A stretch of DNA of 64,000 bases from Flavobacterium nackdongense. Lineage in GTDB: Bacteria > Bacteroidota > Bacteroidia > Flavobacteriales > Flavobacteriaceae. Within the stretch, counting starts at the first letter, position 1. The number at the start of each line of letters is the position of its first letter. A program made the position numbers and the translations under genes. The notes below the pieces were generated by a model. That model was not told the origin of the DNA. It ran no database searches and saw nothing but the letters and a program-made list of their open reading frames with translations. Shown here one piece after another: positions 27,803 to 35,372 of the stretch. Where the stretch lies: assembly GCF_004355225.1 (NCBI RefSeq), contig NZ_CP037933.1, positions 372,001 through 436,000 on the forward strand, written 5' to 3'.

Positions 27803-28996
27803 TTAAAACACGATTAAATTAATATCGCTATAAGGAAGGTCAAACCATTCGCTAATGGCATTGTTGGTCAGGATTCCGTGGTAGAGATAGACGCCATTTT
27901 TCAGACCATGATTGCATCGGATGGCGCTTTCAATTCCGCCATCTTCGGCAATTTGCAATAAGTAAGGAGTGATAATATTGCTAATAGAAAGGGATGCGGT
28001 TTTAGAATATCGCGAAGGAATATTAGGCACACAATAATGCAAAACATCATTTTTGATAAAAGTCGGTTTTTCGTGCGAAGTAACTTCCGAAGTTTCGAAA
28101 CAACCTCCTGTATCGATACTTACATCGACAATCACAGCGCCTTTTTTCATATGTTCGACCATAGTTTCGGTTACTATAACGGGGCAACGTTCTTTGCCTC
28201 GCATTGCACCAATAGCCACATCACATCTTCTTAAGGCTTTCAATAAAGATTTGGGTTGAATGGTGGACGTAAATATTCTTTGGTTCAAATTATTTTGCAA
28301 ACGACGTAGTTTTCGAATGGAGTTGTCAAACACTTTGACATTGGCTCCCAATCCAATAGCGGTTTTTGCAGCAAATTCTCCCACAGTTCCGGCGCCTAAA
28401 ATGACTACATCGGTAGGAGGAACCCCAGTAATATTGCCAAACAGCAATCCTTTGCCAAATTCATTGGTAATCATCAATTCAGCAGCAATCAAAACCGAAG
28501 CGGTTCCGGCAATTTCACTCAAGGATTTTACGGCAGGGTAGGAGCCATCTTCATCTTTGATGTATTCCAAGGCGAAAGCGGTGATTTTCTTCTTGGCTAA
28601 TGCTTCGAAATAAGTCTTCTTTCTGGTTTTGAGTTGAATGGCCGAAATGATGATCGTTTTGGGGTTGATCATTTCTATTTCTGCCAAACTGGGTGGTTCG
28701 ACTTTCAAAAGCATTGGACAACCGAATACTTTCTTGGTATCTTTGGTGATTTCTGCACCAGCATGGGCATATTCTTTGTCTGAATAACTCGAACTTTCTC
28801 CGGCACCCGCTTCAATCATTACCCGATGTCCCTGATACGTCAAGGAATTTACCGCATCAGGAGTTAGGCAAATGCGACGTTCCTGATAGCTTGTTTCCTT
28901 AGGAATTCCGATGAAGAGCTCGCTTTTATGCCTAGCTATTTCTAATTTTTCTTCTTGAGGTAATAATTGCTGCTTTGTAAATGGGGATGTCGACAT
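27803..28996 (-). CDS. ald: Alanine dehydrogenase
   Basis: A 397-aa member of the alanine dehydrogenase/pyridine nucleotide transhydrogenase family. The N-terminal substrate domain has IGIPKETSYQERRICLTPDAV (Arg and Lys contacts for pyruvate) and GAGESSSYSDKEY. The NAD-binding Rossmann motif is VVILGAGTVGEFAAKTAIGLG. It interconverts L-alanine with pyruvate and ammonia. It is somewhat longer than the common ~370-aa form because of an N-terminal extension (MSTSPFTKQQLLPQEEKLE), as I recall for Bacteroidota versions. The start ATG at 28996 is the first in frame. Confidence 0.92.
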   Translation of the reverse strand: MSTSPFTKQQLLPQEEKLEIARHKSELFIGIPKETSYQERRICLTPDAVNSLTYQGHRVMIEAGAGESSSYSDKEYAHAGAEITKDTKKVFGCPMLLKVEPPSLAEIEMINPKTIIISAIQLKTRKKTYFEALAKKKITAFALEYIKDEDGSYPAVKSLSEIAGTASVLIAAELMITNEFGKGLLFGNITGVPPTDVVILGAGTVGEFAAKTAIGLGANVKVFDNSIRKLRRLQNNLNQRIFTSTIQPKSLLKALRRCDVAIGAMRGKERCPVIVTETMVEHMKKGAVIVDVSIDTGGCFETSEVTSHEKPTFIKNDVLHYCVPNIPSRYSKTASLSISNIITPYLLQIAEDGGIESAIRCNHGLKNGVYLYHGILTNNAISEWFDLPYSDINLIVF

Positions 28997-29098
28997 TATT
29001 TGAATAAATTAGAGGTACAATTTACAGAAAAAAAATGAAATAAAATTATCCTAATAAATTTATTAGGGCGTTCTCTTTTAAAAAACAAAAAAAAGAAG

Positions 29099-29230
29099 CC
29101 ACAAATTTCACGAATAAACACGAATTTTATCATACTTAAATTAAACAAATTTAGTAAAAAAACACAGAGGAAATTAGTGTGATTTTTTTTTCATTCTTTC
29201 AAAATTAGTGCAAATTTGTGAAATTCGTGG
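29099..29230. repeat. Imperfect inverted repeat, ~30-bp arms
   Basis: The left arm (29099-29128, CCACAAATTTCACGAATAAA...) is complementary, with several mismatches, to the right arm (29201-29230, ...GTGAAATTCGTGG). About 70 bases of AT-rich spacer lie between. The element fills most of the 266-base gap between alanine dehydrogenase and tsaE. It looks like a non-coding palindromic repeat of the kind scattered in flavobacterial genomes. Confidence 0.7.
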
Positions 29231-29262
29231 TTAAAACTTTTTAGAAGCAATACCGTGTGAAT

Positions 29263-29679
29263 TTATAACAAATTCAAAGAACGTTTTCCATCAGGCAACA
29301 ATTGGATTCTAATCACCGAATGTGATTCTGGAATAAGATTTGGAATTTTTTCAGCCCATTCGATAAAACACCAATGACCCGAATAAAAATATTCGTCAGC
29401 ACCCATATCTAAAGCTTCTGTCTCAATTTTCAATCGGTAAAAATCAAAATGGTAAACCAATTGATTTGTAGTAGTTTGGTATTCGTTAACTAAAGAAAAA
29501 GTCGGACTGCTTGTCGCGCCATCCACACCGAGATTCTTAGCTAAACATTTAATCAAAGTGGTTTTTCCAACACCCATTTCCCCGTGAAAAAGGATCACTT
29601 TATTCGGATTTTGTGCTATAATTTGCTGCGCAACTTCATTAATTTCGTCTAATGAAAAAATAATATTCATTCTATTCAA
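29263..29679 (-). CDS. tsaE: tRNA threonylcarbamoyladenosine biosynthesis ATPase TsaE
   Basis: A 138-aa protein of typical TsaE size. Walker A is GEMGVGKTTLIKCLAK, followed by the family motifs TSSPTFSLVNEY, HFDFYRL and FIEWAEKIPNLIP. TsaE is the ATPase that drives TsaB-TsaD in forming t6A at position 37 of ANN-decoding tRNAs. It lies 87 bases downstream of porX on the same strand; the gap contains a run of degenerate CTGCCTTCTGCAAT-like repeats. Confidence 0.95.
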   Translation of the reverse strand: MNRMNIIFSLDEINEVAQQIIAQNPNKVILFHGEMGVGKTTLIKCLAKNLGVDGATSSPTFSLVNEYQTTTNQLVYHFDFYRLKIETEALDMGADEYFYSGHWCFIEWAEKIPNLIPESHSVIRIQLLPDGKRSLNLL

Positions 29680-29699
29680 AGTTTATTTTAAATCAAATC

Positions 29700-29764
29700 T
29701 GCTATCAGCAACCTGCATTCTGCCTTCTTCAACCTGCCTTCTGCAATCTGCCTTCTGCGATCTG
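29700..29764. repeat. Degenerate short tandem repeat (CTGC-TTCTGCAATCTGC type)
   Basis: The segment contains about five staggered copies of a TGC-C/A-TTCTGC-type unit (CTGCATTCTGCCTTCTTCA, CTGCCTTCTGCAATCTG, CTGCCTTCTGCGATCTG). It sits between porX and tsaE. No coding sense is apparent. Confidence 0.6.
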
Positions 29765-29766
29765 AA

Positions 29767-31347
29767 TTATTTCGGGTTGAAAATCAAAAACGGAATAATC
29801 ATTTCTTCCAACGAAATTCCTCCGTGTTGATAAGTATTTTTATAATAACTCACATAATGATTGTAATTGTTGACATAAGCCAAAAACAAATCATTTTTGG
29901 CAAAAATATAAGAACTACTCATATTTATAGTAGGTAATCCTATATTTTTAGGTTCTTTCACGGCATATACATCCTTGTTTTCGTAGGACAAACTACGACC
30001 TGTTTTGTAGCGAAGATTCAAGCTCGTATTCTTGTCTCCAATCACTTTTGATGGATTTTTCACGTTTATTGTTCCGTGGTCGGTGGTCAAAATCAATTTG
30101 AAACCCAATTTTTGGGCTTGCTGAATGATTTCTAAAAGAGGCGAATTCTTGAACCAGCTCAAAGTCAATGACCGATACGCCTTATCATCTGATGCGAGTT
30201 CTTTGACCACGTCCATCTCGGTTTTGGCGTGTGAAAGCATATCTACAAAATTGTACACTACGGTAACTAAGTCATTGTTTTTTAATGATTTGAAACCTTC
30301 AACGAGTTTTTTTCCGCCTGCAAGATTGGTGATTTTAAAATAATCTTGCACAATATTCAATCCCAAACGTTTGAGTTGCGCCGACAAAAATTCGGCTTCG
30401 TACAAGTTTTTACCGCCTTCTTCGGGATCGTTTTTCCAGTATTGCGGAAACTGTTTTTCCATTTCGAGTGGCGTCAAACCAGAGAAAATGGCATTTCTTG
30501 CATACTGAGTGGCCGTGGGCAAAATAGCGTAATACGGCACTTCTTTTTCTAATTTGTAATGATTGCTAACCACGTTTTCGAATACCTTCCATTGGTCGTA
30601 ACGCAAATTGTCAATCACTACAAACAAAATGGGCTTGTCTTTTTTGACAATTTCAGGAACCACCAATTCCCGGAATAAATTATGCGAAAATGTCGGTTTA
30701 TCGACAGCAGTTTTGCTTGATCCTTTCTGAGAAGGCGCAGCAAACCAATCTTCGTAATTGCGCTCGATGAATTTTCCGAATTGTGAATTGGCCTCCGCTT
30801 TTTGCGATTCCAGAATTTCAATCATCGCTTGATCGTCGATGTTTTCGAGTTCGAGTTCCCAAAACAACAATTTCTTGTACAATTCTATCCAATCCTCGTG
30901 GGAATTGACCATCGCCATTTCCATCGAAATTTTGCGAAATTCTTTCTGATAATCCAAAGTCGTTTTTTGCGAAATCAATCGGGAATGATCCAAATTTTTC
31001 TTCAAACTCAACAAAATCTGGTTCGGATTGACGGGTTTTATCAAATAATCGGCTATTTTGGAGCCAATGGCTTCCTCCATAATATACTCTTCTTCGCTCT
31101 TGGTAATCATAATCATCGGAATCGAAGATTTCTTTTCTTTCATTTCCGCTAGGGTTTCCAAGCCGCTCATACCGGGCATATTTTCGTCCAGAAATACAAT
31201 ATCAAAATTGTCATTTTCAAATATATCAATCGCATCACGACCGTTGTTGCAGGTGGTGACACTGTAATTTTTCTTTTCCAGAAATAAAATATGCGGTTTC
31301 AAGTAGTCGATTTCGTCATCGACCCAAAGTATTTTGATCTTGTCCAT
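29767..31347 (-). CDS. porX: PorX, T9SS response regulator with PglZ domain
   Basis: A 526-aa protein with a receiver domain at 1-120 (WVDDEID, phospho-acceptor Asp in VFLDENMPGMSG, Lys in DYLIKPV), a helical linker, and a PglZ alkaline-phosphatase-like domain from about 215. Metal and nucleophile regions are visible: VVIDNLRYDQW, ILPTATQYARNAIFSGL (the Thr of this block corresponds to the reported catalytic Thr of PorX) and LTTDHGTINV. Published PorX works with PorY and sigma factor SigP to activate type IX secretion and cleaves small nucleotides. That fits the T9SS-tailed protein at the window start. No porY is seen here. Confidence 0.95.
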   Translation of the reverse strand: MDKIKILWVDDEIDYLKPHILFLEKKNYSVTTCNNGRDAIDIFENDNFDIVFLDENMPGMSGLETLAEMKEKKSSIPMIMITKSEEEYIMEEAIGSKIADYLIKPVNPNQILLSLKKNLDHSRLISQKTTLDYQKEFRKISMEMAMVNSHEDWIELYKKLLFWELELENIDDQAMIEILESQKAEANSQFGKFIERNYEDWFAAPSQKGSSKTAVDKPTFSHNLFRELVVPEIVKKDKPILFVVIDNLRYDQWKVFENVVSNHYKLEKEVPYYAILPTATQYARNAIFSGLTPLEMEKQFPQYWKNDPEEGGKNLYEAEFLSAQLKRLGLNIVQDYFKITNLAGGKKLVEGFKSLKNNDLVTVVYNFVDMLSHAKTEMDVVKELASDDKAYRSLTLSWFKNSPLLEIIQQAQKLGFKLILTTDHGTINVKNPSKVIGDKNTSLNLRYKTGRSLSYENKDVYAVKEPKNIGLPTINMSSSYIFAKNDLFLAYVNNYNHYVSYYKNTYQHGGISLEEMIIPFLIFNPK

Positions 31348-31430
31348 AATTGTAAGTAAAAAGTAGTCAAAAGTAATAAATCTAAAGCCAAATTACTTTT
31401 TTTATATCGGGAATTGAAAAAGGCGATGAT

Positions 31431-31643
31431 AATTTAACCCGTTGGGTGTAATTCAATTTAATTTTTTTAAACACATAGAATCATAGTTTTTTATTAATTT
31501 TATTAAGACGCTTCGCTTGATTTTAGTAAATCATAGCTATGTGAACCCAAGAACTGGGCTATCCAACTCTTTTTTCTATGATTCTATGCGTTTCAATTTT
31601 ACTATTTCTAAAAATTTAATAATTTCACCCAACGAGTTAATTT
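31431..31643. repeat. Nested palindromic element, ~213 bp
   Basis: Outer arms AATTTAACCCGTTGGGTGTAATT (split: 31431-31453) and 31621-31643 are inverted copies with a few mismatches. Inner arms 31469-31491 (AACACATAGAATCATAG core) and 31571-31593 (CTATGATTCTATGCGTTT core) are also inverted copies. The four arms nest to form a long cruciform-like structure with no open frame, consistent with a MITE-like or REP-like repeat. Confidence 0.7.
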
Positions 31644-31762
31644 AATATTATTTTAAGGTATTGGGGTCACTTCTGTCCTTGCGAGGAACGACGCAATTTC
31701 ATTGATTGCTGTTGTGTAAGAATAAATAAACAATTATTTTATATTTTGTAGGAATTATTTAA

Positions 31763-31770
31763 TATATTTG
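31763..31770 (+). promoter_or_regulatory. Bacteroidota -7 promoter box TATATTTG
   Basis: TATATTTG exactly fits the TAnnTTTG -7 consensus of the Bacteroidota housekeeping sigma factor. A TTTG lies at 31745-31748, closer than the usual -33 spacing. Transcription would start near 31777, giving a 62-base leader to the ATG at 31839. Confidence 0.55.
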
Positions 31771-31838
31771 AAAGGAAATTAAATGTGATGTTTGTCACAC
31801 AAATATATAATTTAGGGACTATTTTAGAAGAACAGAAT

Positions 31839-32987
31839 ATGAAAAGAAACATAATTTTTAAACTTGGATTTTTACTTTTAGGTTTAGCTAGTTTTGGACA
31901 AAACAACTCTGAAAACGTAGTTTATATAGTTGATAAAATTACAATCCTTGAAGACCCAGAAAGAGGGAACGAAGTTGCAGAAAATGACATTGCTGATATG
32001 AATGTAATTAAAAACAAAGACAGTTTAAAAAACCTTGGTTTTGAGAAATTCGATGGAGCAATTTTTATTTATACAAAAGAATATAGAAAAAGACCCGAAG
32101 AAATAAAGCAAATTCCATCCTCAAAACAAATGGAAAGAAAAAATGGAATCTGGTACTATAACAATGATATTTACTCTGGGAAATTTATAGACTATTATTA
32201 CAGTGGAAAAATTCAAGGCGAAGGAATTTTGAAAAATGGAAAAATTGAAGGACTTCGAAAAATGTATTTTCAAAATGGAAATATATCTCTCGAAAGGCAT
32301 TACACAGATGCAATTCCAAATGGACTTGAAAAAGAATATTTTGAAGATGGAACTTTAAAACAAAAAGGGGAATTAATAAACGGGAAAGAAGATGGGATTT
32401 GGGAAACTTATTTTCCAAATGGACAAATAAAATTACAAAGTAATTACAAGGTTGGCAATGCTATTGACTTTATAACAAAATTTTATTCAAACGGAAAAAT
32501 TAAAGAAAAAGTAACAATTAAAGACGGAAAAGTTATTGCTGATACAAGCCTTGAAAAAATTGCTCAACTAATGAAAAAAAGTAATGAAAGCAATCAAAAT
32601 GGAGACAGAAAATTAGCAATTAAATATTGTGATAAAGTACTTGAATTAGATAGCGAATATGCCGACGCCTATTTTTCGAGAGGAACTTTGAAACTAAATG
32701 CAATGCAATTTGATGAAGCAATTATAGACTTTGACAAAGCACTGACAATTGAACCATTTATGGAGTTTGCATTGGCAAACAGAGCATTTGCAAGGATAAG
32801 AAAACACGAGTTTGATGGAGACAGAGAACTATTAAAGAATAGTGAAATAACCGTTTTAGCTTCAATAAAGAAAACTGAAATATCAGAAACCGAAAAGGAA
32901 AAAATCTGTAGCGACCTAAAAAAAGCAATATTTTTGGGAGATAAAGCAGAAATGGTTTTGGAAGCTGAAGAACAATATTGCAAATAA
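31839..32987 (+). CDS. Exported YwqK-like (MORN) and TPR repeat protein
   Basis: I place the start at 31839 because it yields a good signal peptide (MKRNIIFKLGFLLLGLASFG); an ATG at 31785 would add 18 unlikely residues before it. The mature protein of about 360 aa has MORN/YwqK-type repeats (YYNNDIYSGKFIDYYYSGKIQGEGILKNG is split here: YSGKFIDYY, GEGILKNGKIEGL, GKEDGIWETYFPNGQIK, YSNGKIKEKVTIKDGK) and then a TPR pair (AIKYCDKVLELDSEYADAY; AIIDFDKALTIEPFM). Such proteins are annotated as YwqK-family antitoxins, but an exported form in Bacteroidota need not be an antitoxin. Function is unknown. The gene is richer in A-ending codons than its neighbours. Confidence 0.8.
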   Translation: MKRNIIFKLGFLLLGLASFGQNNSENVVYIVDKITILEDPERGNEVAENDIADMNVIKNKDSLKNLGFEKFDGAIFIYTKEYRKRPEEIKQIPSSKQMERKNGIWYYNNDIYSGKFIDYYYSGKIQGEGILKNGKIEGLRKMYFQNGNISLERHYTDAIPNGLEKEYFEDGTLKQKGELINGKEDGIWETYFPNGQIKLQSNYKVGNAIDFITKFYSNGKIKEKVTIKDGKVIADTSLEKIAQLMKKSNESNQNGDRKLAIKYCDKVLELDSEYADAYFSRGTLKLNAMQFDEAIIDFDKALTIEPFMEFALANRAFARIRKHEFDGDRELLKNSEITVLASIKKTEISETEKEKICSDLKKAIFLGDKAEMVLEAEEQYCK

Positions 32988-33008
32988 AAAAACAGTCTCC
33001 AGCTAGCG

Positions 33009-33023
33009 CAAGCGCCACGCTTG
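33009..33023. repeat. REP-like hairpin CAAGCG-CCA-CGCTTG
   Basis: A perfect 6-bp G/C-containing stem with a 3-base loop, flanked by CTAGCG and GGCTC, stands 21 bases after the YwqK/TPR gene in AT-rich DNA. It resembles the small hairpins found next to accessory genes in Bacteroidota. It could be a terminator (without a T run), a REP unit or a cassette-end remnant. Confidence 0.5.
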
Positions 33024-33130
33024 GGCTCATAAACATATACGACAAACATTTAATGAGTTACCGAAGCACCGAACATTCCTATAAATGCAATTCATCTCCA
33101 AAGCGAATCCATAAATAAATCCACCCCCAA

Positions 33131-33994
33131 ATGAACAAAACACTAATCATCATTTTCACGCTTTTCGCATTAAGCGTTTTAGCACAAAATAATCCAACTA
33201 GAGAGGCGCAGCCTATTGTGGCCGAAGGAAAACTATTGTACAAATCCGAAATGGCTTCTTGGTACGGAACCGACTTGTTTTTAGAAAATTATAAAAACAG
33301 GCAGAATATTGGAGGATATTTTTCTTACACGGAAAACGATACTCCCAAATGTATTTTCTTTTCAAAATCTGACAATCCAAAAGTGATTGGAACCATTTCG
33401 TTTGACAATACTTACAATCTCAAAACAGCAAAGATAGATTTGGAAGAAAGAGCATTTAGCAACTATGAAAACGACATCTACCAAATTAGAAAGTTGGCAT
33501 TGGCCGAAATTATCTCGGATACAGCTTTGTTCAAACAATATGAAAACTCTAACTTGAACCTGATTCCTTTGATTGATGGAAAGAATAAGAAAGTCTATGT
33601 CTTGACGGGACCTAAGCAAAATGGAGTAGTACTGTTTGGGAACGACTATTTGTTAACCTTTGACAAAAACAATAAGCTGATGCAAAAAAAGCAACTGCAT
33701 AAAAATCTAATCCCAATCAACTACGGCGGAAAAGATAAAGAAGGAAAACCTTTTGTATCAGAAGAAGCAATGCACAGTCATTTGCCAGAAACAGGCGACT
33801 TCATCACCGCAACCGATATTTGCACCTTGATGCTGTATGAACGATTTGCCAAATGGAAAACCCACAACGTTGTCTCCAAAAAATACCTGAATATCTGGAA
33901 TTGTGAAACCAACGAATTGAGCGTAATTCCAATGGAGACCATTAAAGAAATACAAAAAGACCAAGAAAAAAATAAAGCGCAAGAACCCAAATAA
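33131..33994 (+). CDS. Exported protein of unknown function
   Basis: A 287-aa protein with a clear signal peptide (MNKTLIIIFTLFALSVLAQ, cut near LAQ/NN). The rest is soluble and looks alpha/beta, with WYGTDLFLENYKNRQNIGGY near the start and, later, EEAMHSHLPETGDFITATD and RFAKWKTHNV; the C-terminus is a charged tail (KEIQKDQEKNKAQEPK). I do not recognise a named domain. It lies 9 bases upstream of an RDD-family gene, so both are likely co-transcribed. It is probably periplasmic. Confidence 0.75.
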   Translation: MNKTLIIIFTLFALSVLAQNNPTREAQPIVAEGKLLYKSEMASWYGTDLFLENYKNRQNIGGYFSYTENDTPKCIFFSKSDNPKVIGTISFDNTYNLKTAKIDLEERAFSNYENDIYQIRKLALAEIISDTALFKQYENSNLNLIPLIDGKNKKVYVLTGPKQNGVVLFGNDYLLTFDKNNKLMQKKQLHKNLIPINYGGKDKEGKPFVSEEAMHSHLPETGDFITATDICTLMLYERFAKWKTHNVVSKKYLNIWNCETNELSVIPMETIKEIQKDQEKNKAQEPK

Positions 33995-34003
33995 ACTGAA
34001 TTT

Positions 34004-34396
34004 ATGGAAGAAAGTTATCCTTCAATTTTAGACAGAATAAAATCGACACTAATCGATACCATTATTCTCATTGCCTGCATGCTGCTTTTTACGGATATTC
34101 TTGAAATGTTCGACAACGTACCCAATTGGGTAAGAATGTTTTTGTTTGTTTCATTGCTACTATATGAGCCGATTTGTTTGGCTTTTGGAGGAACTTTTGG
34201 CAATATGAAAATGAAAATTAGAGTGCGAAAAAATTTAGATGCAACTCAACATATCAATATAGTTCAATCGATAATCCGTTATTTTTTCAAGGTTGTTTTG
34301 GGCTGGATTTCTTTCTTGGCTATTTTTATGAGTCCTAAAAGCCGAACCCTGCACGACATGATTTGCGGAAGCATAATGATAAAAGTGGATGATTAA
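34004..34396 (+). CDS. RDD family membrane protein
   Basis: A 130-aa integral membrane protein. The RDD signature is present as ILDRIKSTLIDTIILI (the Arg-Asp pair becomes DRI...D), with a second membrane stretch and the closing segment SPKSRTLHDMICGSIMIK typical of the family. Three to four membrane helices are predicted. RDD proteins are small and of poorly known, possibly transport-related, function. It follows the exported protein gene by 9 bases. Confidence 0.85.
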   Translation: MEESYPSILDRIKSTLIDTIILIACMLLFTDILEMFDNVPNWVRMFLFVSLLLYEPICLAFGGTFGNMKMKIRVRKNLDATQHINIVQSIIRYFFKVVLGWISFLAIFMSPKSRTLHDMICGSIMIKVDD

Positions 34397-34423
34397 TCAT
34401 TAAAAAAATAACTTCGTTCTCTA

Positions 34424-34536
34424 GCTCCGCAAAGTCTCCGACTTTGAGGATGCGTTGATCAGTCTCTGACTGACTTTAAATTAAAATCGGTTGAAAACCG
34501 AAAATCACTACCACAAAGTCGGAGACTTTGCGGAGC
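34424..34536. repeat. Palindromic element with perfect 23-bp inverted arms
   Basis: The left arm at 34424-34446 (GCTCCGCAAAGTCTCC...) is the exact reverse complement of the right arm at 34514-34536. The 67-base interior contains further small inverted pairs (CGGTTGAAAACCG, CAGTCTCTGACTG). There is no reading frame. The form, arms plus short structured interior, fits a REP/BIME or MITE element in the gap between the RDD and VOC genes. Confidence 0.85.
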
Positions 34537-34649
34537 ATAATTCAGTAGTATCGGAGATTTACGATAGTACTGGTTTTGGATTATTAACTTTGTTTTCTAT
34601 CTTTGATAAAAGAGTACATTGAAAGTAATAGATTAAAAAAATAAAAATT

Positions 34650-35087
34650 ATGGCACTAATCAATCCTCACATTAACTTCAACGGAAATGCCGAAGAAGCT
34701 TTTACATTTTACAAATCAGTTTTTGGCGGAGAATTTGCAAAAGTGATGCGCTTCAAAGACTTAGCTAGCCCCGAATTTCCAATTTCTACAGCTGAAGAAC
34801 ATAAAATAATGCACATCGCATTGCCTATTGGGAAAAACATTTTGATGGGAAATGATGTTCCGGAAATTATGGGAAAAGTAAACGAAAACGAAAACAGATC
34901 AAAAATAGCCATTAGTGCCGAAAGCCGCGAAGAGGCAGACCAATTATTCAACGGACTTTCGCAAGGTGGTGATATCGAAATGCCTATGGAAGATAGTCCT
35001 TGGGGTTCCTATTTCGGGATGTTTAGAGATCAATTTGGTATCGAATGGATGGTCGATTTTGATCCAAAATATAAAGGGCAAATATAA
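34650..35087 (+). CDS. VOC (PhnB-like) superfamily protein
   Basis: A 145-aa protein of the glyoxalase/bleomycin-resistance fold. The opening INPHINFNGNAEEAFTFYKSVFGGEF and the end DQFGIEWMVDF are characteristic of the PhnB-like (3-demethylubiquinone methyltransferase-like) group; HIALPIGKNILMGND supplies the central strand. The substrate is unknown. It is a single gene with its own leader between repeat elements. Confidence 0.9.
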   Translation: MALINPHINFNGNAEEAFTFYKSVFGGEFAKVMRFKDLASPEFPISTAEEHKIMHIALPIGKNILMGNDVPEIMGKVNENENRSKIAISAESREEADQLFNGLSQGGDIEMPMEDSPWGSYFGMFRDQFGIEWMVDFDPKYKGQI

Positions 35088-35095
35088 CTCCATAC

Positions 35096-35139
35096 CAAAG
35101 CCCTATCAAAGCCCTATCAAAGCCCACTCAAAGCCCTAT
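35096..35139. repeat. Four tandem copies of an 11-bp unit CAAAGCCCTAT
   Basis: Units at 35096, 35107, 35118 (variant CAAAGCCCACT) and 35129 follow one another exactly. They begin 8 bases after the VOC gene stop. Copy number would be expected to vary between strains. The remaining 233 bases to the HD-domain gene show only its promoter box. Confidence 0.9.
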
Positions 35140-35344
35140 ATAGAGTATGAGTTAAGTATGAAAACTGCTAGTGTCAATCATCCCATTTTCAGACCTTTTT
35201 TTAGTCAATTGCTGCTCCTTGGAAAGTGTTACCAAATACAATTATAATCACTCTGCGGATTGGATAAGTTTAGCCAAACTAATTTTATAGATACAGATAG
35301 TAAAAATTGAAAAACTAAAATTTTCATACCCTTTTAGATTTCCC

Positions 35345-35352
35345 TATATTTG
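35345..35352 (+). promoter_or_regulatory. Bacteroidota -7 promoter box TATATTTG
   Basis: TATATTTG fits the TAnnTTTG consensus and lies 20 bases upstream of the GTG start of the HD-domain gene, giving a leader of about 13 bases. Confidence 0.6.
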
Positions 35353-35372
35353 TTACTTCAAACCAATGTACA

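Larger units (their letters stand above)
31348..31838. other. 491-base gap with nested palindromes and a promoter
   Basis: The gap between porX and the YwqK-like gene holds a nested palindromic element (31431-31643), a short segment TGTCCTTGCGAGGAACGACG (from 31674) that resembles a repeat I recall from many Bacteroidota genomes, and a TATATTTG -7 box at 31763-31770. No gene is seen apart from the short frame extension from 31785, discussed under the next gene. Confidence 0.7.

Noticed and set aside
29700..29764. CRISPR-like array between porX and tsaE
   Set aside because: The repeated CTGCCTTCTGCAAT units are short, degenerate and without spacers of constant length; no cas gene is near.
31785..31838. 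Upstream ATG start for the YwqK/TPR protein
   Set aside because: It would put 18 residues before a textbook signal peptide, and the predicted transcription start near 31777 leaves almost no leader for it.
33001..33130. Integron attC site after the YwqK/TPR gene
   Set aside because: The hairpin is present, but I could not find paired RYYYAAC/GTTRRRY core sites or an integron integrase; listed only as a REP-like hairpin.
34915..35247. Plus-strand 110-codon frame overlapping the VOC gene and the 11-bp repeats
   Set aside because: It is out of frame inside the VOC coding sequence and then translates the tandem repeat (KPYQSPIKAHSKPY); a shadow frame.
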